A DNA stretch of 7,356 bases, taken from NCBI GenBank assembly GCA_964489715.1, contig CAZBAK010000064.1, forward strand, positions 1-7,356, written 5' to 3'. Below are positions 1 through 5,566 of this stretch, one piece after another. A program made the position numbers and the translations under genes. Numbering within the stretch: position 1 is the first letter of the stretch; each line of letters opens with the position of its first letter. Source of the stretch: Tissierella_A sp964489715 (lineage in GTDB: Bacteria; Bacillota; Clostridia; Tissierellales; Tissierellaceae). The notes below the pieces were generated by a model that was not told where the DNA came from, did not search any database, and saw only the letters and a list, made by a program, of their open reading frames with translations.

Positions 1-2
1 GA

Positions 3-47
3 GTTATATTGGGGCTTAGAGAGGATGTGATAGATAAAAAATTCTAA
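3..47 (+). CDS. Possible C-terminal tail of an upstream gene (partial)
   Basis: The frame from base 3 reads VILGLREDVIDKKF and stops at TAA (45-47), a plausible hydrophilic protein end. It stops 44 bases before the next start codon, with no terminator hairpin between, so the upstream gene could be co-transcribed with the symporter. The frame from base 1 is also open for nine codons and ends at TGA (28-30), so the assignment is weak and no product can be named from 14 residues. Confidence 0.3.
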   Translation, partial: VILGLREDVIDKKF

Positions 48-91
48 AATCATGTCACTAGAAGAAAAAACAAAAATAAGGAGGGATTGTT

Positions 92-1501
92 ATGTATGCA
101 AATTTGATTGGTAGTTTAAGTGGTTTTCTCTATACCTATATCTTACCTATTTTGCTAATTGGTGGTGGGCTTTATTTTTCATTTAAAACTAGATTTGTTC
201 AGATCTCTATGTTGGGAGAAGCTTTAAATGTAGTAAGTGAACCTTCAGAAGAGCAAGGCAGCATGTCTTCATTTCAAGCACTTATGGTTTCTACTGCATC
301 AAGGGTAGGAACTGGTAACATTATTGGTGTTTCCACAGCAATAGCAATAGGTGGAGCAGGATCTGTATTTTGGATGTGGGTAGTAGCCTTTGTAGGTGCT
401 TCCTCTGCCTTTGTTGAAAGTACCCTGGCTCAAATCTATAAGAAGAGAGACAGCGATGGAGGATCCTATGGTGGTCCTGCATACTATATTGAAGCTGGTT
501 TAAAAAACAAGGCCTTAGGAGTTATCTTTGCAGTAATATTGATTTTGACCTATATGTTTGGATTTAATATGCTGGCAGCATTTAATATAAATTCTGCCTT
601 TGCAACCTATAGCTTTTATGATCCTAGTGTAACTCCATTGATTATAGGGGGAATTTTGGCTATATTGACAGGACTTACTATTTTTGGTGGTGGAAAGAGG
701 ATAGCAAATATAGCTTCCCTACTTGTACCTATAATGTCAGTAGTATATATCATAATAGCCCTAATAGTTATCTTAAAAAATATCACTATTATCCCTTCAG
801 TATTTAGGGATATATTCTCCCAGGCCTTTGATTTTAAGGCTATATTTGGTGGATTTACTGGTTCTGTTATAATGATGGGATTAAAGAGAGGACTATATTC
901 AAATGAAGCTGGTATAGGTTCTGCTCCAAATGCAGCAGCATCAGCAGATGTTTCCCATCCAGTAAAACAGGGTTTGGTACAGATGATGGCAGTTTATTTA
1001 GATACATGGGTTATCTGTACTGCAACTGCACTTATGCTCTTAACTTCAGGAGTGGCTCCCAGTCCAGAAATTGCTGGAGCACCTTATAATGTAGCTGCAC
1101 TTACTACTAACTTTGGAGTTATAGGCCAACACTTCTTTACTGTAGCACTGTTCTTATTTGGATTTACAACTTTAATAGGGAATTATTTTTATTCAGAATC
1201 TAACTTACAATATATAGTTGGTAAAAAACCAAGCAAGACATTTTTAATTGTTTTTCGTAGTATAGCAGTTATAGTTATACTCCTAGGTGCAGGATTAGAA
1301 TTTGGTGTTGCCTGGGATACAGCAGATGTTTTAATGGCAGCTATGGCACTGATCAATATACCTACCATATTTCTATTAAAAGAATCAGTAGTCCTAGCTA
1401 TGGAGGACTATAGGGAACAAAAAAGAGATGGGAAAAATCCAAGATTTAAATCATCAGCTATTGGCTTAAAAGAAGACACAGACTTTTGGAAGGATATTTA
1501 A
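92..1501 (+). CDS. AGCS-family sodium:alanine/amino acid symporter
   Basis: This is a membrane symporter that imports a small neutral amino acid (alanine or glycine in characterised relatives) with Na+. The 469-residue length is normal for the amino acid:cation symporter (AGCS, PF01235) family. Family hallmarks are visible: RVGTGNIIGVSTAIAIGG at residues 71-88, FWMW at 93-96, TLAQIYKK at 111-118 followed by YGGPAYYIEAG at 126-136, and the block SNEAGIGSAPNAAA at 270-283 running into HPVKQGLVQ (289-297) and DTWVICTATA (304-313). About ten hydrophobic segments span residues 13-425, and the charged C-terminus is cytosolic-looking. ATG 92 is preceded by AAGGAGGG at about 78-85. The gene is followed directly by a strong terminator. 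The family call is firm; the exact substrate is inferred. Confidence 0.95.
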   Translation: MYANLIGSLSGFLYTYILPILLIGGGLYFSFKTRFVQISMLGEALNVVSEPSEEQGSMSSFQALMVSTASRVGTGNIIGVSTAIAIGGAGSVFWMWVVAFVGASSAFVESTLAQIYKKRDSDGGSYGGPAYYIEAGLKNKALGVIFAVILILTYMFGFNMLAAFNINSAFATYSFYDPSVTPLIIGGILAILTGLTIFGGGKRIANIASLLVPIMSVVYIIIALIVILKNITIIPSVFRDIFSQAFDFKAIFGGFTGSVIMMGLKRGLYSNEAGIGSAPNAAASADVSHPVKQGLVQMMAVYLDTWVICTATALMLLTSGVAPSPEIAGAPYNVAALTTNFGVIGQHFFTVALFLFGFTTLIGNYFYSESNLQYIVGKKPSKTFLIVFRSIAVIVILLGAGLEFGVAWDTADVLMAAMALINIPTIFLLKESVVLAMEDYREQKRDGKNPRFKSSAIGLKEDTDFWKDI

Positions 1502-1528
1502 TAGGCTATTTTAAGAGAAATAAATAAG

Positions 1529-1566
1529 AAACACATCTAGAGCAAATTCTCTAGATGTGTTTTTAT
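1529..1566 (+). terminator. Rho-independent terminator of the symporter gene
   Basis: A perfect 12-bp stem, ACACATCTAGAG (1531-1542) with CTCTAGATGTGT (1549-1560), encloses a 6-base loop and is followed by TTTTAT. It starts 30 bases after the symporter stop codon. Confidence 0.92.
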
Positions 1567-1607
1567 CTAATAGACTAGAGCAGATTTAAAAAATTTATGG
1601 ATTATTT

Positions 1608-1671
1608 GACTCTTATTCTAACTTATAAGGATATATGATATAGTAGTTCTAGAGTAAGAGTCTATTATAAT
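1608..1671 (+). promoter_or_regulatory. Putative kinase promoter with flanking 13-bp dyad
   Basis: A perfect -10 box TATAAT (1666-1671) sits 40 bases before the preferred ATG at 1712, which leaves a leader of about 34 bases. The matching -35 region (about 1643-1648) is poor. Just upstream of the -10 lies one arm of an inverted repeat: GACTCTTATTCTA (1608-1620) against TAGAGTAAGAGTC (1650-1662). It has 12 Watson-Crick pairs and one G.U, with 29 bases between arms. A weak -35 plus a dyad suggests a regulated promoter, but this is inference. TTGACT at 1606-1611 resembles a -35 but has no -10 at proper spacing. Confidence 0.4.
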
Positions 1672-1711
1672 TTAAAAACTTATGAAAAATATTATATTGG
1701 AGGCAGGATTT

Positions 1712-2545
1712 ATGAGGGAAAATAAAATATTATTAGTTTCAGATTTTGTAGGAGTAGGAAAGGTTGCCTTGTCTACTATGATTCCAATATTAAATACTAT
1801 GGAAGCAGACGTATCCTATCTACCTACAGCTGTAATATCCAATAATTTCGATTATGGCAAGGCTTTTGTAGAAGATCTTACAGGTTTTATGGAAAACAGT
1901 AAGAATATATGGAAGGAATTAGACTTTCAATTTGATATAATCTGCACAGGTATAATTATGAATAAGGAGCAGGTAGATACTGTTAAAGATCTTATAGCCT
2001 ATCACAAGGAGAGACCTTTGATTATTTCTGATCCTATAATGGGAGATGATGGAGAATTATATCCAGGCCTGTCTGAAGACCTGATAGAAGCTTCAAGGCT
2101 TATGGCCCTGGAAGCAGATATAATAATACCTAATCTTACAGAATTTAGCTTAATAATCAGAAAAGATTATCCTAATCCAGATAAATTAGAACATGAGCAA
2201 CTGGTAGCTTGGCTAGAGAAGGCAAGATCTAGAGGAGTTAAATCTGCAATAATTACATCTGTACATATTGGAGATGAATACTATGTCTATGGATATTCTC
2301 AAAAGGAAGATATCTTTAGAGTAAAGGTAGACTATGTACCAGTTAAGGTAGGAGGAGCAGGGGATGTATTTACTTCCCTAGTCTTAGGAAGATATGTAAA
2401 AGAAGCTAATCTCCAGAAGACTGTTGAATATGCTACAGAGGTCTTAACCAGTATAATAAGAAAGGAATATAAAGAGGGAAAAATAGATAGGGTAAATGAG
2501 ATAAAGATACAAAATCATCTTCAGGATATATATAAATCCCTATAA
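1712..2545 (+). CDS. Pyridoxal/pyridoxamine kinase-like protein (PfkB/ribokinase fold)
   Basis: Probably phosphorylates pyridoxal, pyridoxamine or pyridoxine with ATP in the cytosol (vitamin B6 salvage). The 277 residues match PdxK/PdxY enzymes. Visible features are SDFVGVGKVAL at residues 10-20 (substrate-side N-terminus), DPIMGDDGELYPG at 107-119, the PNLTE nucleotide motif at 140-144, and GGAGDVF at 214-220, the anion hole with catalytic Asp218. The usual GTGD is GAGD here, a mild variant. An in-frame ATG at 1682 would add ten residues, but GGAGG (1699-1703) lies 8 bases before ATG 1712 inside that extension. The first ATG has no ribosome binding site and is only 10 bases from the predicted -10, so 1712 is preferred. 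The gene appears monocistronic between two terminators. A hydroxymethylpyrimidine kinase role (ThiD) is less likely, because the DPIMGDDGELYPG block is PdxY-like. Confidence 0.87.
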   Translation: MRENKILLVSDFVGVGKVALSTMIPILNTMEADVSYLPTAVISNNFDYGKAFVEDLTGFMENSKNIWKELDFQFDIICTGIIMNKEQVDTVKDLIAYHKERPLIISDPIMGDDGELYPGLSEDLIEASRLMALEADIIIPNLTEFSLIIRKDYPNPDKLEHEQLVAWLEKARSRGVKSAIITSVHIGDEYYVYGYSQKEDIFRVKVDYVPVKVGGAGDVFTSLVLGRYVKEANLQKTVEYATEVLTSIIRKEYKEGKIDRVNEIKIQNHLQDIYKSL

Positions 2546-2616
2546 AAATCTAGGCATAAGAATAGACAAGAGATAAGCTGATCTCTTGTCTATTCTTATG
2601 TCACTTATATTTTTCT
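2546..2616. terminator. Bidirectional terminator between converging genes
   Basis: A perfect 20-bp stem (2555-2574 with 2581-2600) and a 6-base loop AAGCTG lie between the ends of the kinase gene and the permease-ferredoxin gene. On the plus strand it is followed at a short distance by TATATTTTTCTCT. On the minus strand it is followed by GCCTAGATTTTTATA. Both directions therefore have a T-run, and the hairpin can serve both operons. Confidence 0.88.
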
Positions 2617-3342
2617 CTAACCTATTTCTATAGAAGCTACTGGACACTTGTCCTTTGCCTGAGTAACTTCTTCTTTATCTTCTGGATTTATATATTCTTT
2701 ATCTGCTAGAGCAACTTTCTTGCCCTTGTTTTGATCCATTGAAAAATAATCAGGTGCAGCTTTGACACATATGCCACAGCCTATACATGTATTTTCATTT
2801 ACCCTTATCTGACCCTTATTGAGAGTTTCTTCTTCATGGGGGATATCATCTGCCTTTACTATCTTTGATGTAATATATCCCATTATGAAAATGGCTATAA
2901 CAGTAAGTATCCACCTGATAATCATAAATTCAGGACCTAGGAATTTTAACTCATTGGCAAGCATTGGCAGCTTTATAACTGCCCAGGAACTCAAGATCAC
3001 AATTATATTACCTACACTGGCACCCTTTTTAAGCAAGGTCTTAGCCACTGGGAATGCTGCATAGATAGGGCCTGCTGAAATACTACCAAGAGCTAGGGCT
3101 GTAAAGAAACCCTTAATACCTGAATTGTCCCCTAGGGCATTCATGATCATATTTGTAGGAATCCATGCATCTATTAAGGCTGTTAAGAGAAAGACTACAG
3201 GCATGATTATCAACATTTCCCTTAAATAATAGCCAGTATTTCCCACTGCAAGTATGGCTTTTTCACTATTTACAATAAAGAGCACTATATAGGCTGCAAT
3301 TGTTGCAAATAGGAATAGATTATTTTTTATTTTCTTCATCAT
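2617..3342 (-). CDS. ArsP-like permease half fused to a C-terminal [4Fe-4S] ferredoxin domain
   Basis: This is the second half of a split permease resembling the ArsP/COG0701 (PF03773) family. Residues 1-162 are membrane protein, with hydrophobic segments at about 9-25, 43-60, 76-99, 110-127 and 139-159. The core GSISAGPIYAAFPVAKTLL (86-104), KKGAS (105-109) and SSWAVIKLP (118-126) corresponds to the family's P-x-C-x-C/loop region but without cysteines. After a charged linker (160-180), residues 181-241 form a single-cluster ferredoxin: C186-x2-C189-x2-C192, then C233-P234. The start codon overlaps the stop of the upstream permease gene by 4 bases (ATGA), with GGGGGTGG just upstream, so the two are translationally coupled and probably form one complex. 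The ferredoxin should face the cytosol and may gate the permease or feed it electrons; that is inference. The substrate is unknown. Confidence 0.82.
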   Translation of the reverse strand: MMKKIKNNLFLFATIAAYIVLFIVNSEKAILAVGNTGYYLREMLIIMPVVFLLTALIDAWIPTNMIMNALGDNSGIKGFFTALALGSISAGPIYAAFPVAKTLLKKGASVGNIIVILSSWAVIKLPMLANELKFLGPEFMIIRWILTVIAIFIMGYITSKIVKADDIPHEEETLNKGQIRVNENTCIGCGICVKAAPDYFSMDQNKGKKVALADKEYINPEDKEEVTQAKDKCPVASIEIG

Positions 3343-3821
3343 ATTACCACCCCCATCAATAGAGCAATAGCTATTGCAAATCCGAAACTAAGTAGATTTC
3401 TAGTTAAGGCAAATTTAGCTCCAAACTCTTTTCTTTCTAGATTAAAGGTTACAAATCCTACCATGGTCAAGGTAGTTAAGAAAGCTACAGCTGGCATTAC
3501 ACTAGCTCCCATATCTACCATGGAACCAACCAGTGGAAAAGCTACAAAAGCTGGAATAAGAGTTATACTTCCTACTAAAGCTGAGATCACTGTGGCAAGT
3601 ATTGGATTGGATCCTCCAAGGTAAGTTTTTATAGTCTCAGGTGGAATAAGTGTTAAGATCAAACCTATTAAAAAAAGTATTCCTATTATCTGAGGCAGCA
3701 TGCTGCTCATCATACCCTTTGATTTTTTCATTGCAGAAAAAGTTTTATCCTTGTCCTTTATAATTGAGTAAATAAACCAAATCAGTACAATTACCCAAAG
3801 AACAATTGTAAATATATCCAT
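3339..3821 (-). CDS. ArsP-like permease, first half
   Basis: A 160-residue integral membrane protein that looks like one half of an ArsP/COG0701-type permease, which is normally a single polypeptide of about 300-400 residues. Hydrophobic segments lie at about 3-21, 42-60, 73-98, 107-127 and 142-160, with a basic loop KDKDKTFSAMKKSKG (22-36). The motif GSITLIPAFVAFPLVGSM (84-101) followed by VDMGAS (102-107) mirrors the motif in the downstream gene, so the two proteins look like homologous halves. There is no cysteine in the whole protein. ATG 3821 has AAAGGAG seven bases upstream on the minus strand. It is the first gene of a two-gene operon divergent from the CRP-family regulator. It is too short for a full permease, but no frameshift scar is seen and both genes have good translation signals, so the split looks genuine rather than a broken gene. 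Confidence 0.8.
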   Translation of the reverse strand: MDIFTIVLWVIVLIWFIYSIIKDKDKTFSAMKKSKGMMSSMLPQIIGILFLIGLILTLIPPETIKTYLGGSNPILATVISALVGSITLIPAFVAFPLVGSMVDMGASVMPAVAFLTTLTMVGFVTFNLERKEFGAKFALTRNLLSFGFAIAIALLMGVVI

Positions 3822-3852
3822 AAAATCGCTCCTTTCTTTGTCTTACTTCTCT

Positions 3853-3881
3853 ATACTAAACTATTATGCTATAATAAAAAG
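3853..3881 (-). promoter_or_regulatory. Putative activator-dependent promoter of the permease operon
   Basis: On the minus strand a -10-like TAGTAT occupies 3858-3853. Seventeen bases upstream the -35 position (3881-3876) reads CTTTTT, which is poor, as expected of a promoter needing an activator. The predicted start near 3846 puts the 3877-3898 palindrome at about -41.5. The start site is a prediction only. Confidence 0.4.
3867..3875 (+). promoter_or_regulatory. Extended -10 promoter of the CRP-family regulator
   Basis: TGCTATAAT is a perfect -10 box with the extended TGn element. The -35 position (3847-3852, TTCTCT) is weak, which is tolerated with an extended -10. The predicted start near 3882 lies inside the palindrome at 3877-3898, so bound protein would block initiation. 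Confidence 0.6.
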
Positions 3882-3898
3882 TAACCAAGGTTACTTTT
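3877..3898. promoter_or_regulatory. 22-bp perfect palindrome, likely CRP/FNR-family operator
   Basis: AAAAGTAACC (3877-3886), AA, GGTTACTTTT (3889-3898) is a perfect 10-bp inverted repeat around a 2-base centre. The core GTAAC-N4-GTTAC has the half-site size and spacing of FNR-type sites (5-N4-5). It lies between divergent genes, one of which encodes a CRP/FNR-family protein, so self-recognition is likely. A 2-base centre is too tight for a normal hairpin loop, although a 4-base loop would be possible; an operator is the better reading. Confidence 0.72.
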
Positions 3899-3910
3899 AG
3901 GAGGTTTTTT

Positions 3911-4561
3911 ATGAAAATATTAAGTTATATTGATTTTTTAATGACTATCCCTCTTTTTACTGGCTTAGAAAGAGAAGATCTATCCCAGATCTTAAGAAGA
4001 GATGCCTTTATTCAAAGTTTTACATGGGGACAAATAATATATTTACAAAATGAAAAGGCAACTAGCATGGATATAGTTTTAGAAGGAGATATCATAATTC
4101 AAAATATAGATGAAAAGGGCAATATACTATCCATAACCTCCTTGGGAAAAGGAGATATGCTGGGAGGCAATTTAATCTTTTCAAATAAAAATGAATATCC
4201 TATGACAGTAATAGCTAAAAGAGATACTAAACTACTGCGCTTGAAAAAAGATACCATACTAGATTTATGCCAAGGGGAAAAAAGATTTTTAATAAATCTA
4301 CTAGAACTTTTCTCTGACAAGGCTCTGGTCTTAACAAGCAAGATACACTCCTTAGCAAGAAAGACAATAAGAGAAAAAATAATGGATTTTTTAATCTTTG
4401 AAATGAATAGGCAGGCTAGTAGAAGAGTAATTCTTCCCATAAGTAAAAAAGAGCTGGCAGAGAGATTTGGAATAGAAAGACCCTCCCTTCAAAGAGAGTT
4501 AAAGAAGATGAAGGATGAAGGCTTGATCCTATATGATGCTAGGAGTATTACTGTAAAATAA
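3911..4561 (+). CDS. CRP/FNR-family transcriptional regulator
   Basis: A 216-residue cytosolic DNA-binding regulator. Residues 13-120 form the cyclic-nucleotide-type beta-roll sensor (PLFTGLEREDLSQI, then LEGDIIIQNIDEKGNI). Residues 122-158 are the long dimerisation helix. Residues 172-216 are the winged helix-turn-helix, with SKKELAERFGIERPSLQREL (178-197) covering the helix-turn-helix. The recognition helix has R190 and R195 aligned with the R180/R185 contacts of E. coli CRP, but P191 where CRP and FNR have Glu. The only cysteine is C120, so an FNR-type iron-sulfur cluster is excluded. The cAMP-binding GE...RSA signature is not evident (GDMLGGNLIF, residues 81-90), so the ligand is unknown. 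AGGAGG (3899-3904) lies 6 bases before ATG 3911. It probably controls the divergent permease operon and itself through the palindrome at 3877-3898. Confidence 0.9.
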   Translation: MKILSYIDFLMTIPLFTGLEREDLSQILRRDAFIQSFTWGQIIYLQNEKATSMDIVLEGDIIIQNIDEKGNILSITSLGKGDMLGGNLIFSNKNEYPMTVIAKRDTKLLRLKKDTILDLCQGEKRFLINLLELFSDKALVLTSKIHSLARKTIREKIMDFLIFEMNRQASRRVILPISKKELAERFGIERPSLQRELKKMKDEGLILYDARSITVK

Positions 4562-4589
4562 ATATTATTAAATTTGAGATATAATGGTA

Positions 4590-4598
4590 TGGTACAAT
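4590..4598 (+). promoter_or_regulatory. Possible extended -10 promoter for the OsmC-family gene
   Basis: TGGTACAAT is a good extended -10 (TGn plus TACAAT) located 38 bases before the OsmC-family start codon. No well-spaced -35 is seen; TTGAGA at 4574-4579 leaves only 13 bases. The gene could equally be read through from the regulator gene 75 bases upstream, since no terminator lies between them. Confidence 0.35.
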
Positions 4599-4636
4599 GT
4601 TAGTTAGGAAATCTATTATAGGAAGGAGAGTTTTAA

Positions 4637-5053
4637 ATGGACAAGGTTAAATTAGTAGGAAACTTAAAAGGAGCTAGGGGTTTTGAAATGGACTTAGACG
4701 GTCACACTCTTATTACAGATACTGTAGAATTTAATGGAGGGGACAATCAAGGACCAACACCAAAGCAGCTCTTATTGGCAGGACTTATAGGATGTGTTGG
4801 AATAGATGTTACCATGATATTAGAAAAGATGAAAATCAAGATAGAGGATCTTCAAATAATTGCTGAAGCAGACAATACAGACGACATGCCTAAGGTATAT
4901 GAAAATATTCACTTAACTTTTAACTTTACTGGAAATGATTTAAAGATGAAGGATCTAGAAAGAGTAGTTTCACTATCAAAAGAAACATATTGTGGAGTAT
5001 CAGCTATGTTGGAAAAACACACTCCAATAACTTATAGTATAGTTATTCTATAA
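4637..5053 (+). CDS. OsmC/Ohr-family protein (thiol peroxidase-like)
   Basis: A 138-residue cytosolic protein of the OsmC family (PF02566), whose characterised members reduce organic hydroperoxides with a pair of cysteines. Both conserved cysteines are present: C53 in GPTPKQLLLAGLIGCVGIDV (39-58) and C119 in YCGVSAML (118-125). The N-terminal beta-rich part and the central long helix (EKMK) are typical, and the length is standard. The form is closer to the general OsmC/YhfA-like subgroup than to classic Ohr, so peroxidase activity is an inference. AAGGAG (4623-4628) lies 8 bases before ATG 4637. The gene follows the CRP-family regulator with a 75-base gap and is closed by a terminator hairpin, which suggests shared control and a role in thiol or redox stress alongside the ferredoxin-bearing permease. 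Confidence 0.9.
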   Translation: MDKVKLVGNLKGARGFEMDLDGHTLITDTVEFNGGDNQGPTPKQLLLAGLIGCVGIDVTMILEKMKIKIEDLQIIAEADNTDDMPKVYENIHLTFNFTGNDLKMKDLERVVSLSKETYCGVSAMLEKHTPITYSIVIL

Positions 5054-5063
5054 AAAAGCAGAA

Positions 5064-5114
5064 AAATAAATGGATGTTTTCTATATTGCTTATTAGAAAA
5101 CATCCATTATTTAA
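5064..5114 (+). terminator. Hairpin terminator after the OsmC-family gene
   Basis: A perfect 14-bp stem, ATGGATGTTTTCTA (5070-5083) with TAGAAAACATCCAT (5094-5107), has a 10-base loop and begins 17 bases after the stop codon. The plus-strand tail TATTTAAAA is a weak T-run. The minus-strand tail TTTATTTTTCTG is stronger, so it may also stop transcription entering from the right. Confidence 0.7.
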
Positions 5115-5491
5115 AATAAAACTTGTTGCAGTTAACCGAGTCTAAATTAATTTTACTACATGAATCTTTGATCTTACTAACACTCTCCTCTTAAGAATCT
5201 TGCTGCTGAATCTTATTAAATTTTTATTAAGTTTCAGTATCCTTGTGATAAAAGGAAACCTTCATCTTAATGATTCTTTAACTAGTAACTCTTGTATCTG
5301 TCTTGAATAACTTAGATATTTTACATCTAAATCAGTCTTTCCTCTTCTTAAAACTTGTTCTTAAAACTCTTTTCTTTGATTCTTTTTCTTTGATCTTGTA
5401 ACTTTTTGTTTAAGTTTCTTTACTTCTTAAACAGTTGAGTTTAATTCTTTTACTTGGAGCTTTTAGACCCCTGTTAACTCAAGTTTTATTT
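5114..5491. mobile_element. Candidate decayed insertion sequence or MITE with ~30-bp terminal inverted repeats
   Basis: The left arm (5114-5146) and the reverse complement of the right arm (5462-5491) share three blocks in the same order: AAATAAAACTTG (12), AGTTAAC (7) and TCTAAA (6). They are separated by a 4-base insertion on the left side and a 4-versus-5-base difference. The arms enclose about 315 bases with no intact gene. The interior is pyrimidine-rich on the plus strand (45 of 60 bases at 5341-5400), which mirrors the purine-rich coding strands elsewhere here and would fit a decayed minus-strand gene. However, the best minus frame has stops at 5490, 5463, 5427, 5361, 5262 and 5142, no fewer than chance in such AT-rich DNA. 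No clear target duplication is seen and no transposase family can be named. Confidence 0.42.
5345..5370 (+). repeat. Tandem 13-base direct repeat
   Basis: TTCTTAAAACTTG (5345-5357) is followed immediately by TTCTTAAAACTCT (5358-5370), with 11 of 13 bases identical. It lies inside the candidate decayed element and suggests a slippage duplication in non-coding DNA. Confidence 0.7.
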
Positions 5492-5537
5492 ACAAACTAT
5501 AGAATTTATAGGACTATTAATAAAATATATTCTATGT

Positions 5538-5566
5538 TTGTATTAATTATATACCCAGTATATAAA
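5538..5566 (+). promoter_or_regulatory. Possible MATE promoter with operator-like palindrome in the spacer
   Basis: TTATATAC (5547-5554), CCA, GTATATAA (5558-5565) is a perfect 8-bp palindrome. It lies between a weak -35-like TTGTAT (5538-5543) and a -10-like TATAAA (5561-5566) at 17-base spacing, the position used by many TetR/MarR-type repressors of efflux pumps. A competing promoter is TTGAAA (5582-5587) with TAAATT (5605-5610). Either would give a leader of roughly 165-210 bases. Confidence 0.35.

Noticed and set aside
1682..1711. Ten-codon N-terminal extension of the kinase from ATG 1682
   Set aside because: It has no ribosome binding site and lies 10 bases from a predicted -10, while GGAGG inside the extension is perfectly spaced for ATG 1712.
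2819..3064. Plus-strand open frame opposite the permease-ferredoxin gene
   Set aside because: It lies wholly antisense to a gene with clear motifs and has no family features.
2617..3821. The two permease genes as a single gene broken by a frameshift
   Set aside because: They overlap by ATGA, each has its own ribosome binding site, and the split falls between two homologous halves, so a genuine two-gene arrangement is more likely.
3877..3905. Reading the 22-bp palindrome as a transcription terminator
   Set aside because: Followed by T-rich DNA it superficially fits, but no transcript is expected to enter it and the 2-base centre suits a protein site better than a hairpin.
4099..4440. Minus-strand open frame opposite the CRP-family gene
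   Set aside because: It is the antisense shadow of a well-supported gene, with no ribosome binding site or recognisable domain.
4590..4606. A second copy of the GTAAC-N4-GTTAC operator upstream of the OsmC-family gene
   Set aside because: GGTACAATGTTAGTTAG resembles it loosely but needs a deletion and mismatches, so it cannot be claimed.
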